Origin: a virus
Length of the DNA stretch: 27,417 bases
Virus record (IMG/VR): IMGVR_UViG_3300020159_000995
Coordinates: 1-27,417 of that record
Direction: 5' to 3' (one strand)
Of this stretch, positions 7,748 through 15,607 are shown piece by piece. A program made the position numbers and the translations under genes. Position 1 is the first letter of the stretch. The number at the start of each line of letters is the position of its first letter. Under the pieces are notes generated by a model. That model was not told where the DNA came from. It worked only from the letters and a program-made list of their open reading frames with translations, and searched no databases.

Positions 7748-8500
7748 TTAAGTACCTACATTATATTTATTCACATAAAAGGCATACAGGTCTTCAGAAT
7801 ATAACTTATGTGGTATTTCGTCATGGTGCCAGTACTTTGCTTTTGGGTTGGTGTATCCTGCATTTCGGTATTTCCAATAAAAACAACTATCATTGTCTTT
7901 TAAATTCAAATAGCAACTTTCGTCAATATAACACAAATATGAATCTAGATGTTTATAATTTGTAAACATGTTCATAGTATTGCACATCAAGTACGGAATG
8001 TTCAATGATCTTAAAAAATATTGTATTTGTAAAACTACGTTAGCAGCCTGTATTTCTAGATAACAAAGATTATCTGACATAAACTCTTGGCACCTTGCGA
8101 TAACCCTCTCTTCTTCAGGATATCCACCTTTGTATCCAAAATTAACACGTATAAAATCTCTTGCGGAATTTGATACATAATCCCCGGCAGTATCCCATTG
8201 CTCATACCACGTTTCTCTATCCATTGGCAGCTCTAGTCTAGAGCTTTCTGTCCACGATACTAAAACAGAAAGATCCATGGTACTAGAATTATAATGTTTG
8301 TTGATCCATTCAATTGTAGTTCTTGCTATTGTATGGTTTGCTGAGCCACTTGAAGCAATATTAATTGCTCGGCGACCTAACTTATTTGCCAATAAATTTC
8401 CAAAAGAATGATTCCTATTGTAGGTACTGTCAGTAGTTCCGTCAATTTCTGACCCAGCAGCATTACTACATCCAACTATTAATAATATTTTTTCTTTCAT
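7748..8500 (-). CDS. SGNH/GDSL-like hydrolase, copy 2
   Basis: A 250-aa protein that begins MKEKILLIVGCSNAAGSE, a block I like that of its neighbour (GCS). IASSGSANHTIAR near residues 58-70 resembles block II (G..N), and a late DEIPHKLYSEDLYAFY stretch may hold the Asp/His pair. Similarity to copy 1 is limited to these blocks and to the general layout, so this is an old duplication or two independent acquisitions. I chose the ATG at 8500. The open frame extends to a TTG at 8530, but that adds ten residues before the first beta strand. Neither start has a good ribosome-binding site. There are 38 non-coding bases between this start and the stop of the radical SAM gene upstream. Confidence 0.62.
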   Translation of the reverse strand: MKEKILLIVGCSNAAGSEIDGTTDSTYNRNHSFGNLLANKLGRRAINIASSGSANHTIARTTIEWINKHYNSSTMDLSVLVSWTESSRLELPMDRETWYEQWDTAGDYVSNSARDFIRVNFGYKGGYPEEERVIARCQEFMSDNLCYLEIQAANVVLQIQYFLRSLNIPYLMCNTMNMFTNYKHLDSYLCYIDESCYLNLKDNDSCFYWKYRNAGYTNPKAKYWHHDEIPHKLYSEDLYAFYVNKYNVGT

Positions 8501-8538
8501 TTTAAATTCGTTGAATATGAGTATATGCAAAAAATCTA

Positions 8539-10767
8539 TTATTCATTGTTGATCTTCTTAATGCTTATTATAGGAATAGAAAACATAGTTTCTTTCTCCG
8601 GTATAACAACATCGGACTTGTTAGATACATTGACTACATAATCTGAAAGGTTACTCCAGTCTCCCGAATCTACATAGTGATACTTAAAAGAAAAGTCTAT
8701 AGTTTTATTAAGGCGCTCTTCTTCTAATAGCATTTCCCAAAAATCGGCATCACTACGTCCTGTATCTTCACTCCAGGTTGGCTTGGCAAGTTTACGAGCA
8801 CGTGATGCTGTATTAGTAGTCATTCTACTATAATCTTGTGCGTAGAATGGTCCACGCCGACCTTCTTCTACTGGCCTGTCATCATATGGGTTGTCAATTT
8901 GATTAAACTCAAAATCAAAATCAGCAGACCAGTTTCCGTTATCATTGATTGAAAATTTAAAGGTTGCTGCATACATTCCGGGACCAAACTGACTTCCAAA
9001 TTCTCTAAGATCAATTTCTGGGTTAAATTTAACAACAGCATCGTATCCTCCTCTTGTTTTCCATAGCATACGGAAAAACGGCCACATCTCATTTACCAAT
9101 GCGTCTGCAAATGGATTAATATTAGGTTTAATAATATTATAGTCAAATTTTTCATATTCAACTTCTTTTATTACATTAGGATTGTGAAGTTTAATTTCAT
9201 AGTGTTCTCTTGCCAATGAATATCTAATAGGATAGTCAAAATGCTGGTCTGTGCAACCTTTCATGAAATCAATGAACATATGAAAAGTTTTTACGCGAGT
9301 CATAACATGCGTACCACCTTTTCTAAAGTCCTGTGTTATCCAATGATTCTGATATTTGTGCCAGGCTACATTAAACTTGTGCGGATTTTGTCCAACAATG
9401 GTTTCTGGTCCTAGGCCAAATCCTAGACCTGCACCGACATTGTTAACGTTCATATTCCTAATACGCCATAACAATGTCATACTATCTGCAAAGTCCTGCA
9501 ATTCTTCTGTAGGAAACCCTACTATCCAATTGGTTGCTGCAAAGATGCCTACTTCTTTGCCATCTTTAAAATTCTGCTCCATTTCGGAGACAGTTACACC
9601 TTTAGCCATATCGTCAAGGACACGCTGGCTTCCTGATTCTATTCCGTAGTTTAAAATTATACAGCCGCCTTCTTTTAGATCTTTAAAATAATCTAGATCC
9701 ATCCTTCCATCGCATCTTGCATATCCTGTCCAGTGTATTTTTAATCCTTTGGCGACAACCGCTTTACAAAATGCACGTAGCTCTTTTAGGTTTCCATTAA
9801 CCAAACTATCAATGAACCAAATAACATCCGTTCCTTTGTTATAGTATAGCCATTCTATTTCTTGTACAAGGTCAACTGCCTGTCGCTGACGATATTTCCA
9901 AAAGTGAGTTTCTTCACAGAATGTACACTTTGCCGTGCATCCCCTACTAATTTCGCTGTTAACGCCGTTAGGTATACAGTATTGACTAAAATCAATACTT
10001 TCATAGTCAGGCATTGGAAGATCATTAAGATTTATACGCTGGCCTTCTGGCTGTTTGATATATTTCTGTTCGCTTGTCGGATTACCTGCTTCAATTTCAT
10101 CTAGGATTTCAAGTAAGACCTGTTCGCCTTCACCGTTAACAATATAATCGTAATAAGGATGTAAATTAAACCACGATTTTTGAACGTTGCTACCACCTAC
10201 TGCAATTTTCAGATTGGGCATTCTGCGTTTTAACTCTTGTGCCATCCACTTGGTAGGCTCTTCGTTAGTGTAGTACTGACTGAACCCCACAATCTCTGGC
10301 TGTGACGCTTGTATTTCGTCGCAGGCCTTCATCAACAACGGTTCCAACAAAGGATGTATGTCTTGCATGTAGGTATTGCCTAACCAATGCCATGTTGCAC
10401 TAGGATCCCACAATCTAAATGGCAGCATGTTGTTAGGCTCCCAATTCTGAATGTATTCGTTGTAGGCACGAATATTAAGATCCATAATCGTAGTTTCGTA
10501 GCCAGCACTCTTGGCAATACCGCTGAGTCTAGCCAGATTGAATGGCGGCATTTCAGGAGCCCACTCAGGCAACAACACTAACACTAGTTTTGTGTTGCGA
10601 GTTTTATAATTTATATAAACAGGAGTTACATTGGATTGTTGAGATTTTTTTGCATACGGAGCAATGGCATCCATCATTGCACGATGTCTAGCATCTGCGA
10701 TATCGGGAGCAGGAGCGTCATGCGGCACTGGTGTCTTCTTGGCCAATCCTTTTAAATTAAAATCCAA
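8539..10767 (-). CDS. B12-binding-domain-type radical SAM protein
   Basis: A 742-aa protein with a cobalamin-binding-like Rossmann domain at about 58-225 (LVLVLLPEWAPEMPPFNLARLSGIAKSAG at the start, then IVGFSQYY, IAVGGS and YIVNGEGE). The radical SAM core starts at residue 270, with the 4Fe-4S ligands Cys277, Cys281 and Cys284 (CTAKCTFC). TIM-barrel strands follow (IWFIDS, GYARCDG, LNYGIESGS, NWIVGFPTE). The N-terminal domain has no clear DxHxxG, so base-off B12 binding is not proven and a methyltransferase role is unsettled. The C-terminal ~300 residues are of unknown function and rich in aromatic residues. The start is a TTG with a perfect AAGGAG six bases upstream. It is the last of five radical SAM genes in a row. 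Confidence 0.85.
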   Translation of the reverse strand: MDFNLKGLAKKTPVPHDAPAPDIADARHRAMMDAIAPYAKKSQQSNVTPVYINYKTRNTKLVLVLLPEWAPEMPPFNLARLSGIAKSAGYETTIMDLNIRAYNEYIQNWEPNNMLPFRLWDPSATWHWLGNTYMQDIHPLLEPLLMKACDEIQASQPEIVGFSQYYTNEEPTKWMAQELKRRMPNLKIAVGGSNVQKSWFNLHPYYDYIVNGEGEQVLLEILDEIEAGNPTSEQKYIKQPEGQRINLNDLPMPDYESIDFSQYCIPNGVNSEISRGCTAKCTFCEETHFWKYRQRQAVDLVQEIEWLYYNKGTDVIWFIDSLVNGNLKELRAFCKAVVAKGLKIHWTGYARCDGRMDLDYFKDLKEGGCIILNYGIESGSQRVLDDMAKGVTVSEMEQNFKDGKEVGIFAATNWIVGFPTEELQDFADSMTLLWRIRNMNVNNVGAGLGFGLGPETIVGQNPHKFNVAWHKYQNHWITQDFRKGGTHVMTRVKTFHMFIDFMKGCTDQHFDYPIRYSLAREHYEIKLHNPNVIKEVEYEKFDYNIIKPNINPFADALVNEMWPFFRMLWKTRGGYDAVVKFNPEIDLREFGSQFGPGMYAATFKFSINDNGNWSADFDFEFNQIDNPYDDRPVEEGRRGPFYAQDYSRMTTNTASRARKLAKPTWSEDTGRSDADFWEMLLEEERLNKTIDFSFKYHYVDSGDWSNLSDYVVNVSNKSDVVIPEKETMFSIPIISIKKINNE

Positions 10768-10779
10768 AATTTACTCCTT
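10765..10779 (-). promoter_or_regulatory. Shine-Dalgarno that fixes a TTG start
   Basis: Read on the minus strand, AAGGAG (10779-10774) is followed by the stop codon TAA of the upstream gene, then ATT, then TTG at 10767-10765. The six-base spacing is ideal, and the first in-frame ATG would remove about 30 residues. I therefore take TTG as the real start of the 742-aa radical SAM protein. The site lies inside the last codons of the preceding gene, as expected for translational coupling. Confidence 0.75.
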
Positions 10780-11757
10780 GACCTGCGTTATTTTTATATG
10801 CTTTTTTGGAATCAAAATATCAGTTCCACATGCACAATGATCCTTGCCGCATATGATTTTCTTTGGGCCAACTGTAGTAGTATTGTACAGTATGTTGCCA
10901 AGAACTTCAACCTGTCCACAAGTGCCCATGCTGACCTGTCCAATTTGATTGATCCATATGCTGTCGCCGATGTTGCACTCCCAACCTTTGAAATGATTTC
11001 TACGCTCTACAATTATTTCGTTACTAAAGAGTGCAGTTTTTTCTCCTGTACTCCAATGTGCTTCGCTGTAGAAAGGATTTTTCAAATAAGGTTTAGGGAT
11101 TGTAGTCTGACTATCTACTTTATGTTCTTCTAAAAATTTAGTTTTATCAGTGTCCTTATATTCCCAAGGACTAGCATTAAGACTCATTTCATCGTAGAGT
11201 GGTGTCCATTCAATAAAATAGTTAGGTAATTCTTTTTTTAATTTTTCTCCAAACTCTGCAACTTCCCAAAATCTTTCTTCGTGCATTAACATTTTACAAC
11301 TGAAGTAATTTAATTTGTCGCACATAAATTTAGCGTTATTGAGATAAGTTTCTTTGTCAGAAAATTCAACGTGAAAACTTGCAACTACATCGTCAAATAG
11401 ATGATGATGTTTTTTCCACCACGTTAATGGTCTACTAAAGTTTGTATTAATTGCAATAATAGTATTAGGAAGATTTTCTCGTATCCATTCGCAAATAGGT
11501 ATAAGGTTGCGCCACAACGTAGGCTCTCCACCACTAAAAAAGAATTTAAAATTCTTATAACCTAATGCTAGATACTTGTCTGTGATTAATTTAAGATTAT
11601 CAATATAGGTTATTAGATTGGTATCGTTCCTACTGTCTCCAGAATAGTTTCCAGGATTGCAATAACTACATTTAAAATTACAGAAGTTACTAACTTGCCA
11701 TACTACATCAAGATATTGTTGGTTAGGTTCTATTTTTATAAGTTCTCTAGCAGCCAT
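10771..11757 (-). CDS. Radical SAM protein with C-terminal cysteine cluster
   Basis: A 328-aa enzyme with the SAM-radical cluster ligands Cys26, Cys30 and Cys33 (CNFKCSYC) and the SAM-binding GGEP at 75-78. The C-terminal part has an ECNIGD segment, a GTCGQ, and a tight CGKDHCACGTD run with Cys303, Cys308 and Cys310. That set could hold one extra Fe-S cluster as in SPASM or twitch domains, which are known for peptide or carbohydrate modification, but the spacing is not a textbook SPASM. The ATG has GAGGT in front of it. The gene overlaps the next twitch-type gene slightly and ends 3 bp before the TTG of the 742-aa gene. The substrate is unknown. Confidence 0.85.
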   Translation of the reverse strand: MAARELIKIEPNQQYLDVVWQVSNFCNFKCSYCNPGNYSGDSRNDTNLITYIDNLKLITDKYLALGYKNFKFFFSGGEPTLWRNLIPICEWIRENLPNTIIAINTNFSRPLTWWKKHHHLFDDVVASFHVEFSDKETYLNNAKFMCDKLNYFSCKMLMHEERFWEVAEFGEKLKKELPNYFIEWTPLYDEMSLNASPWEYKDTDKTKFLEEHKVDSQTTIPKPYLKNPFYSEAHWSTGEKTALFSNEIIVERRNHFKGWECNIGDSIWINQIGQVSMGTCGQVEVLGNILYNTTTVGPKKIICGKDHCACGTDILIPKKHIKITQVKE

Positions 11758-12992
11758 TCATGCACCTCTTCTAATTCTGGAATTGCCTTAAACAATTGTT
11801 CTTTTCTCATTTTGTCTGTTTCAAATTGAATGTCAAAAAATTCTTTAAGTCCTTCAATTCTAGTCTCTGATTTAAATGCTTCCTGTACAACGGCGGCAGA
11901 ATTTATAATTGTTCTATGATAATTTTCGTTTTTTCTAATCTTGTCCCATTTTAAATATAACCTGTCCTTGTAAAATTGAGGCAGTATAGCAACACTTGCC
12001 CACCAAGGATGAGTCAGCATATTCAAACGCAGGGAGTTTCCATCTGTGGGATCAATATAACCTTTCTTAACCATGTATTCAAAAAATTCAGGAAAATGGT
12101 ATACATTCCATGTACTGATGGTCGGAGTTATATGGAACTTTACATGGGGTACTTCTTTTTTAATCATTTTTATATTATCTTCAATCTCTTTCCAGTCTGT
12201 ACCAGATCGAAGATATTCTCCAACTTTTCCCATGCCGTCAAGGCTGGCAAATATCTGAACACTTTTAAATTGTTTCCAGTAGTCGATTACGTTTTTATCC
12301 TTGAATTTAAAAACGCTAAAATTTGTTGTATAAGATAAATCAATATCTGTTTTACCTTGTGCAATCCATTCATCTAAAGTTTGATAGTGCTCAGGTGTAA
12401 TTAAACTTTCGCCGCCGGCAAAGTATACTTCTTCTACGTCTTTAAGATATGGTTTTAAATTTTTAAAAAATTTGTTGCCTTTGTTGCTGGTAACAACAAT
12501 ATCATCCATATTGAAATATTGTTTTAGCTTTTCTTTATCTGCTTTTTTATCTAGGTACTCTTTGGCGTGTAAACTACTAAACTCTGGACCGCAACTACGA
12601 CATTTCATATTGCAGATATTACTCCATCTGATGTCCATGTATTCTAATTTAAAATTTTTAATTGAGCCATCATCCTCTGTTGAGTTTACCAGGTCTAAAT
12701 TCTTTTCACCTCGGACTGTATTGTGACTTTGTCGTAGACTCCACTGACCTACTTTTTCAAGATCGTAGCATCTATTACAGGTAGAAGTAGGAATACCATT
12801 AAGCATATTTTTTCGCAGCTCTTTATACTCTTCCGTGTTCATCATTGCAATAATGCTTTCGCTGTCTGTTGTTGATACAGGCAAATTTGATTCAGCCATA
12901 CAGCAAGGCAAAACTTTTTTATTTGGTAATGCATGAAAATGTACCCACGGAAGTATACAAAATACATTATTTTTTGGAATTTCTTTTAACAT
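11736..12992 (-). CDS. Twitch-type radical SAM protein, copy 1
   Basis: A 418-aa protein in which a Cys-rich region comes before the radical SAM core. The N-terminus has FCILPWVHFH (11-20), the pair Cys30-Cys31 (LPCCMAES) and CNRC (Cys72, Cys75). The core has Cys127, Cys131 and Cys134 (CNMKCRSC) and FAGGES at 191-196 as the SAM-binding loop. This order matches the family annotated as twitch domain-containing radical SAM proteins, which is frequent in marine phages and has no settled function. I use the ATG at 12992 because AAAGG lies five bases upstream. The longer frame would start at a TTG at 13013. It is closely related to the next two genes. Confidence 0.83.
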   Translation of the reverse strand: MLKEIPKNNVFCILPWVHFHALPNKKVLPCCMAESNLPVSTTDSESIIAMMNTEEYKELRKNMLNGIPTSTCNRCYDLEKVGQWSLRQSHNTVRGEKNLDLVNSTEDDGSIKNFKLEYMDIRWSNICNMKCRSCGPEFSSLHAKEYLDKKADKEKLKQYFNMDDIVVTSNKGNKFFKNLKPYLKDVEEVYFAGGESLITPEHYQTLDEWIAQGKTDIDLSYTTNFSVFKFKDKNVIDYWKQFKSVQIFASLDGMGKVGEYLRSGTDWKEIEDNIKMIKKEVPHVKFHITPTISTWNVYHFPEFFEYMVKKGYIDPTDGNSLRLNMLTHPWWASVAILPQFYKDRLYLKWDKIRKNENYHRTIINSAAVVQEAFKSETRIEGLKEFFDIQFETDKMRKEQLFKAIPELEEVHEWLLENL

Positions 12993-13005
12993 CGATACCT
13001 TTATA

Positions 13006-14223
13006 TTAATCAAATAACTTAGATAATTCTGGAAATACTTTAATAAAGTTTTCTCCTCTTACTTTATCTATTGTTTGTATTTCTTCTTGAAATTTACTTT
13101 TATAGGTGCCCCACATATTACTTGCGTATACCCACTTTATGTTAGAACTAATAGAACCGGTGTGAGAGCTAGGAAATTTATTAACTGTCATTCTTTCAAT
13201 GAGTTTCTGCAATTCTGCTGTACCAATATTTTTTAAATCAATTGGTAATGCCTGTGCTGTGAAGTGTTCCGGACTAGTCATACTATAAGATCCAAAGACT
13301 GGAGATATGTTAGTAAATATTCCTTTGTCTATAATGTACTGATAAAAATCTGCAAGAGTTACGTAATTAAAAATACTAACAACGGTATTCATTGAAAGTT
13401 TAACATTTGGAACCTTTTTCAATTTAAATAAATTACTTTCAACTTCACCCCAATCTGTTCCGTGTCTTATATATTCGGCACGGGCACCAAAGTGATCAAT
13501 GCTAGCAGAAACTTCTACAGGCTTTTTAAACTTTGACCAAAGATCAATAATGTCTTTGTTTTTAAATTTTAAATTACTTACGTTTGAATTATAAGAAAGG
13601 GCAATGTCCGTTTTACCTAATTTAATCATTTCTTCGAGCAGCAAATAATGCTCTTCAGTAATTAGACTTTCACCTCCGGCAAAATATGCGTACTCCATAT
13701 TAGGAACCTGATCAAGTATTTCCTTTATAAATTTAGGATTATTATTTTTTGGAAGAACCTGTGCGTACTCAACTTTTCTTTTTAAATCTTCTTGTTCCCA
13801 TTGAGAACTAAAATTTGAGTTGCAGGTACGACATTTAAAATTACAGATATTATTAAACCTAATATCAAAATATCTCATTTTAAAGTTATTGACATGTCCA
13901 TCACTATCAGTGTTGCCAATAACCTCATCAAAATCTTTTTCAAATCTTTCTTTAAACTGCGCTCTAAAAGAAGGTATACCTTGCTGCTCGTGTTGGTAAC
14001 ACGACAAACAAGTTGGAATTTGTTTTCCTGCCAACATGTCGACACGCATTGCCTTCATATGATCAGAATTAACTAAATCTTCTAACGATGTATTAATTGA
14101 TGAACCAAAGAAATCCTTTGCGATACAACACGAAAATGCATTACCAACAGGACTGGTATGCATGTGTACCCAAGGAGCCATGCAAAATACCTTACTGTCA
14201 TTTAGTAATGATTTTTTATCCAT
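13006..14223 (-). CDS. Twitch-type radical SAM protein, copy 2
   Basis: A 405-aa paralog of copy 1 with the same residue numbering for most landmarks. FCMAPWVHMH is at 13-22, Cys32-Cys33 in the SCCIAKD segment, TCLSCYQHEQQG with Cys72 and Cys75, the core cluster Cys127, Cys131 and Cys134 (CNFKCRTC), and FAGGES at 181-186. The MRYFDIRFNNICNFKC run is nearly the same as MDIRWSNICNMKC of copy 1, so these two arose by tandem duplication. Downstream of the SAM site the sequences diverge, as expected if the substrates differ. The ATG overlaps the stop of copy 3 by 8 bp. Neither copy has a signal peptide or membrane segment. Confidence 0.84.
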   Translation of the reverse strand: MDKKSLLNDSKVFCMAPWVHMHTSPVGNAFSCCIAKDFFGSSINTSLEDLVNSDHMKAMRVDMLAGKQIPTCLSCYQHEQQGIPSFRAQFKERFEKDFDEVIGNTDSDGHVNNFKMRYFDIRFNNICNFKCRTCNSNFSSQWEQEDLKRKVEYAQVLPKNNNPKFIKEILDQVPNMEYAYFAGGESLITEEHYLLLEEMIKLGKTDIALSYNSNVSNLKFKNKDIIDLWSKFKKPVEVSASIDHFGARAEYIRHGTDWGEVESNLFKLKKVPNVKLSMNTVVSIFNYVTLADFYQYIIDKGIFTNISPVFGSYSMTSPEHFTAQALPIDLKNIGTAELQKLIERMTVNKFPSSHTGSISSNIKWVYASNMWGTYKSKFQEEIQTIDKVRGENFIKVFPELSKLFD

Positions 14224-15607
14224 TTAACATCTCACATTCTACAAAAAAATTATTCAATTCTGGAAAAGTTTTTGTAAAATTAGTATTTCTTCTTCTGTCT
14301 AATTCAGAAAACCAATTATAAAAATCTTTACGACCCTGTTTCAATACTTCTTCAGTGTATTCTGTTGATCTCATATAATCAACTACTCTTCTGAACTTTT
14401 CAAATTCTACAGTTGTAAATTTATCTAGATCTGTATCATCTAAATTATCCTGCATGAATTGTAAACTGTCTTCCATATACATCATAAACTGCTCTTTAGG
14501 CAGGATGTTCATATCGTACTGTAATGGTTCTTTCAAGTACGGAGTATCAAATCTAATCATTTGAGGAGTGTCTGTTTTGTTATATTGGTTGTATGTTTTT
14601 CTCCATTCTAATATTTTTGCCAGTAACAGCTTAAACGTTGTCACAGATAAAATATTAAATGTTATCATAAAACTAATTGGCTGTCCTGTTTGAGTAAGAT
14701 AAGAATCAAGATTCTTTTCCCATACTTCTAAGTCAAGACCGGTTCTAATGTATTCTGCCCTAGGTCCCCAGGTGTCAATACTTGTAAACAATTTAAAACT
14801 TTTTATTTTATTATTATCAATTAAATTATTGACCTTACCAACCATTTTATTGACCAGTGAGTTTTTAATTCCCATATTACTATTGATGTTTATTTCTAAC
14901 CATGGCATAGGATCCTGATCAACGCTGTCTAACAATTTCCAGGTGCTGGTATGCATTAGAGGCTCTCCGCCAGTTATACGTAATATAGTAAGATCCTTAC
15001 GCATTTTTGGCCACCACTCCCACCATGCATCTACATAGGGATTGTCTTCTTCGCGCTCGTAGATTTTAAGATAGTCAATATCACATCTATGATTGACCAC
15101 AGACTCTACAGGACCGTGTTGTTTAATTTCGTTATAAAATCGACTACTTGCCTTAGGGTGACAGTATCCACATTTAAAATTGCATTCGTTGCCAAAGCTA
15201 ATTTCTACATACTCAGGATTAATATTTTGATCCCATTTACCTTTTGCAGCAGTTTCATATCTTTGATCTGTGTAGATTGCCGCGGATCTTAAATGACGAT
15301 CGCTTAGATGATCTTTTCCTAGATTTTCAATATTCCAACAATATTTGCAACCTTTTGTTTGTACACCCCTTAACATATCGTTGCGTTCAATTTTTTTGTG
15401 AAAAGTATTATGCAAGGAGTCAGGAGATTTTTTAATTTCTTCTATTGATATCTTGTGGGGAGCTGGATGGTAACAACTGTGTGTTTCACCTGTTTGCAAA
15501 TATAGATTTGTGTGATACCATTTTGCCAGACAAAAACTAGGACTTACCTTGTTTATAATCGGTATTATCTTTTTAACCCTATCATGAAGGTTTTCATTAT
15601 CAGTCAT
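14216..15607 (-). CDS. Twitch-type radical SAM protein, copy 3 (divergent)
   Basis: A 463-aa member of the same group but clearly further away. The N-terminal region has FCLAKWYHTN (25-34) in place of the FC.xPWVH.H of the others. It has SCYHPAPH (single Cys45) where they have a Cys-Cys pair, and GCKYCWNIENLG with Cys87 and Cys90. The core ligands are Cys142, Cys146 and Cys149 (CNFKCGYC), and the SAM loop is GGEP at 213-216, not GGES. Loss of one Cys of the pair suggests altered auxiliary cluster ligation. The ATG start overlaps the upstream glycosyltransferase gene by 8 bp. Function is unknown; the group is expected to modify a peptide, a sugar or a cofactor by radical chemistry. Confidence 0.82.
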   Translation of the reverse strand: MTDNENLHDRVKKIIPIINKVSPSFCLAKWYHTNLYLQTGETHSCYHPAPHKISIEEIKKSPDSLHNTFHKKIERNDMLRGVQTKGCKYCWNIENLGKDHLSDRHLRSAAIYTDQRYETAAKGKWDQNINPEYVEISFGNECNFKCGYCHPKASSRFYNEIKQHGPVESVVNHRCDIDYLKIYEREEDNPYVDAWWEWWPKMRKDLTILRITGGEPLMHTSTWKLLDSVDQDPMPWLEININSNMGIKNSLVNKMVGKVNNLIDNNKIKSFKLFTSIDTWGPRAEYIRTGLDLEVWEKNLDSYLTQTGQPISFMITFNILSVTTFKLLLAKILEWRKTYNQYNKTDTPQMIRFDTPYLKEPLQYDMNILPKEQFMMYMEDSLQFMQDNLDDTDLDKFTTVEFEKFRRVVDYMRSTEYTEEVLKQGRKDFYNWFSELDRRRNTNFTKTFPELNNFFVECEMLNG

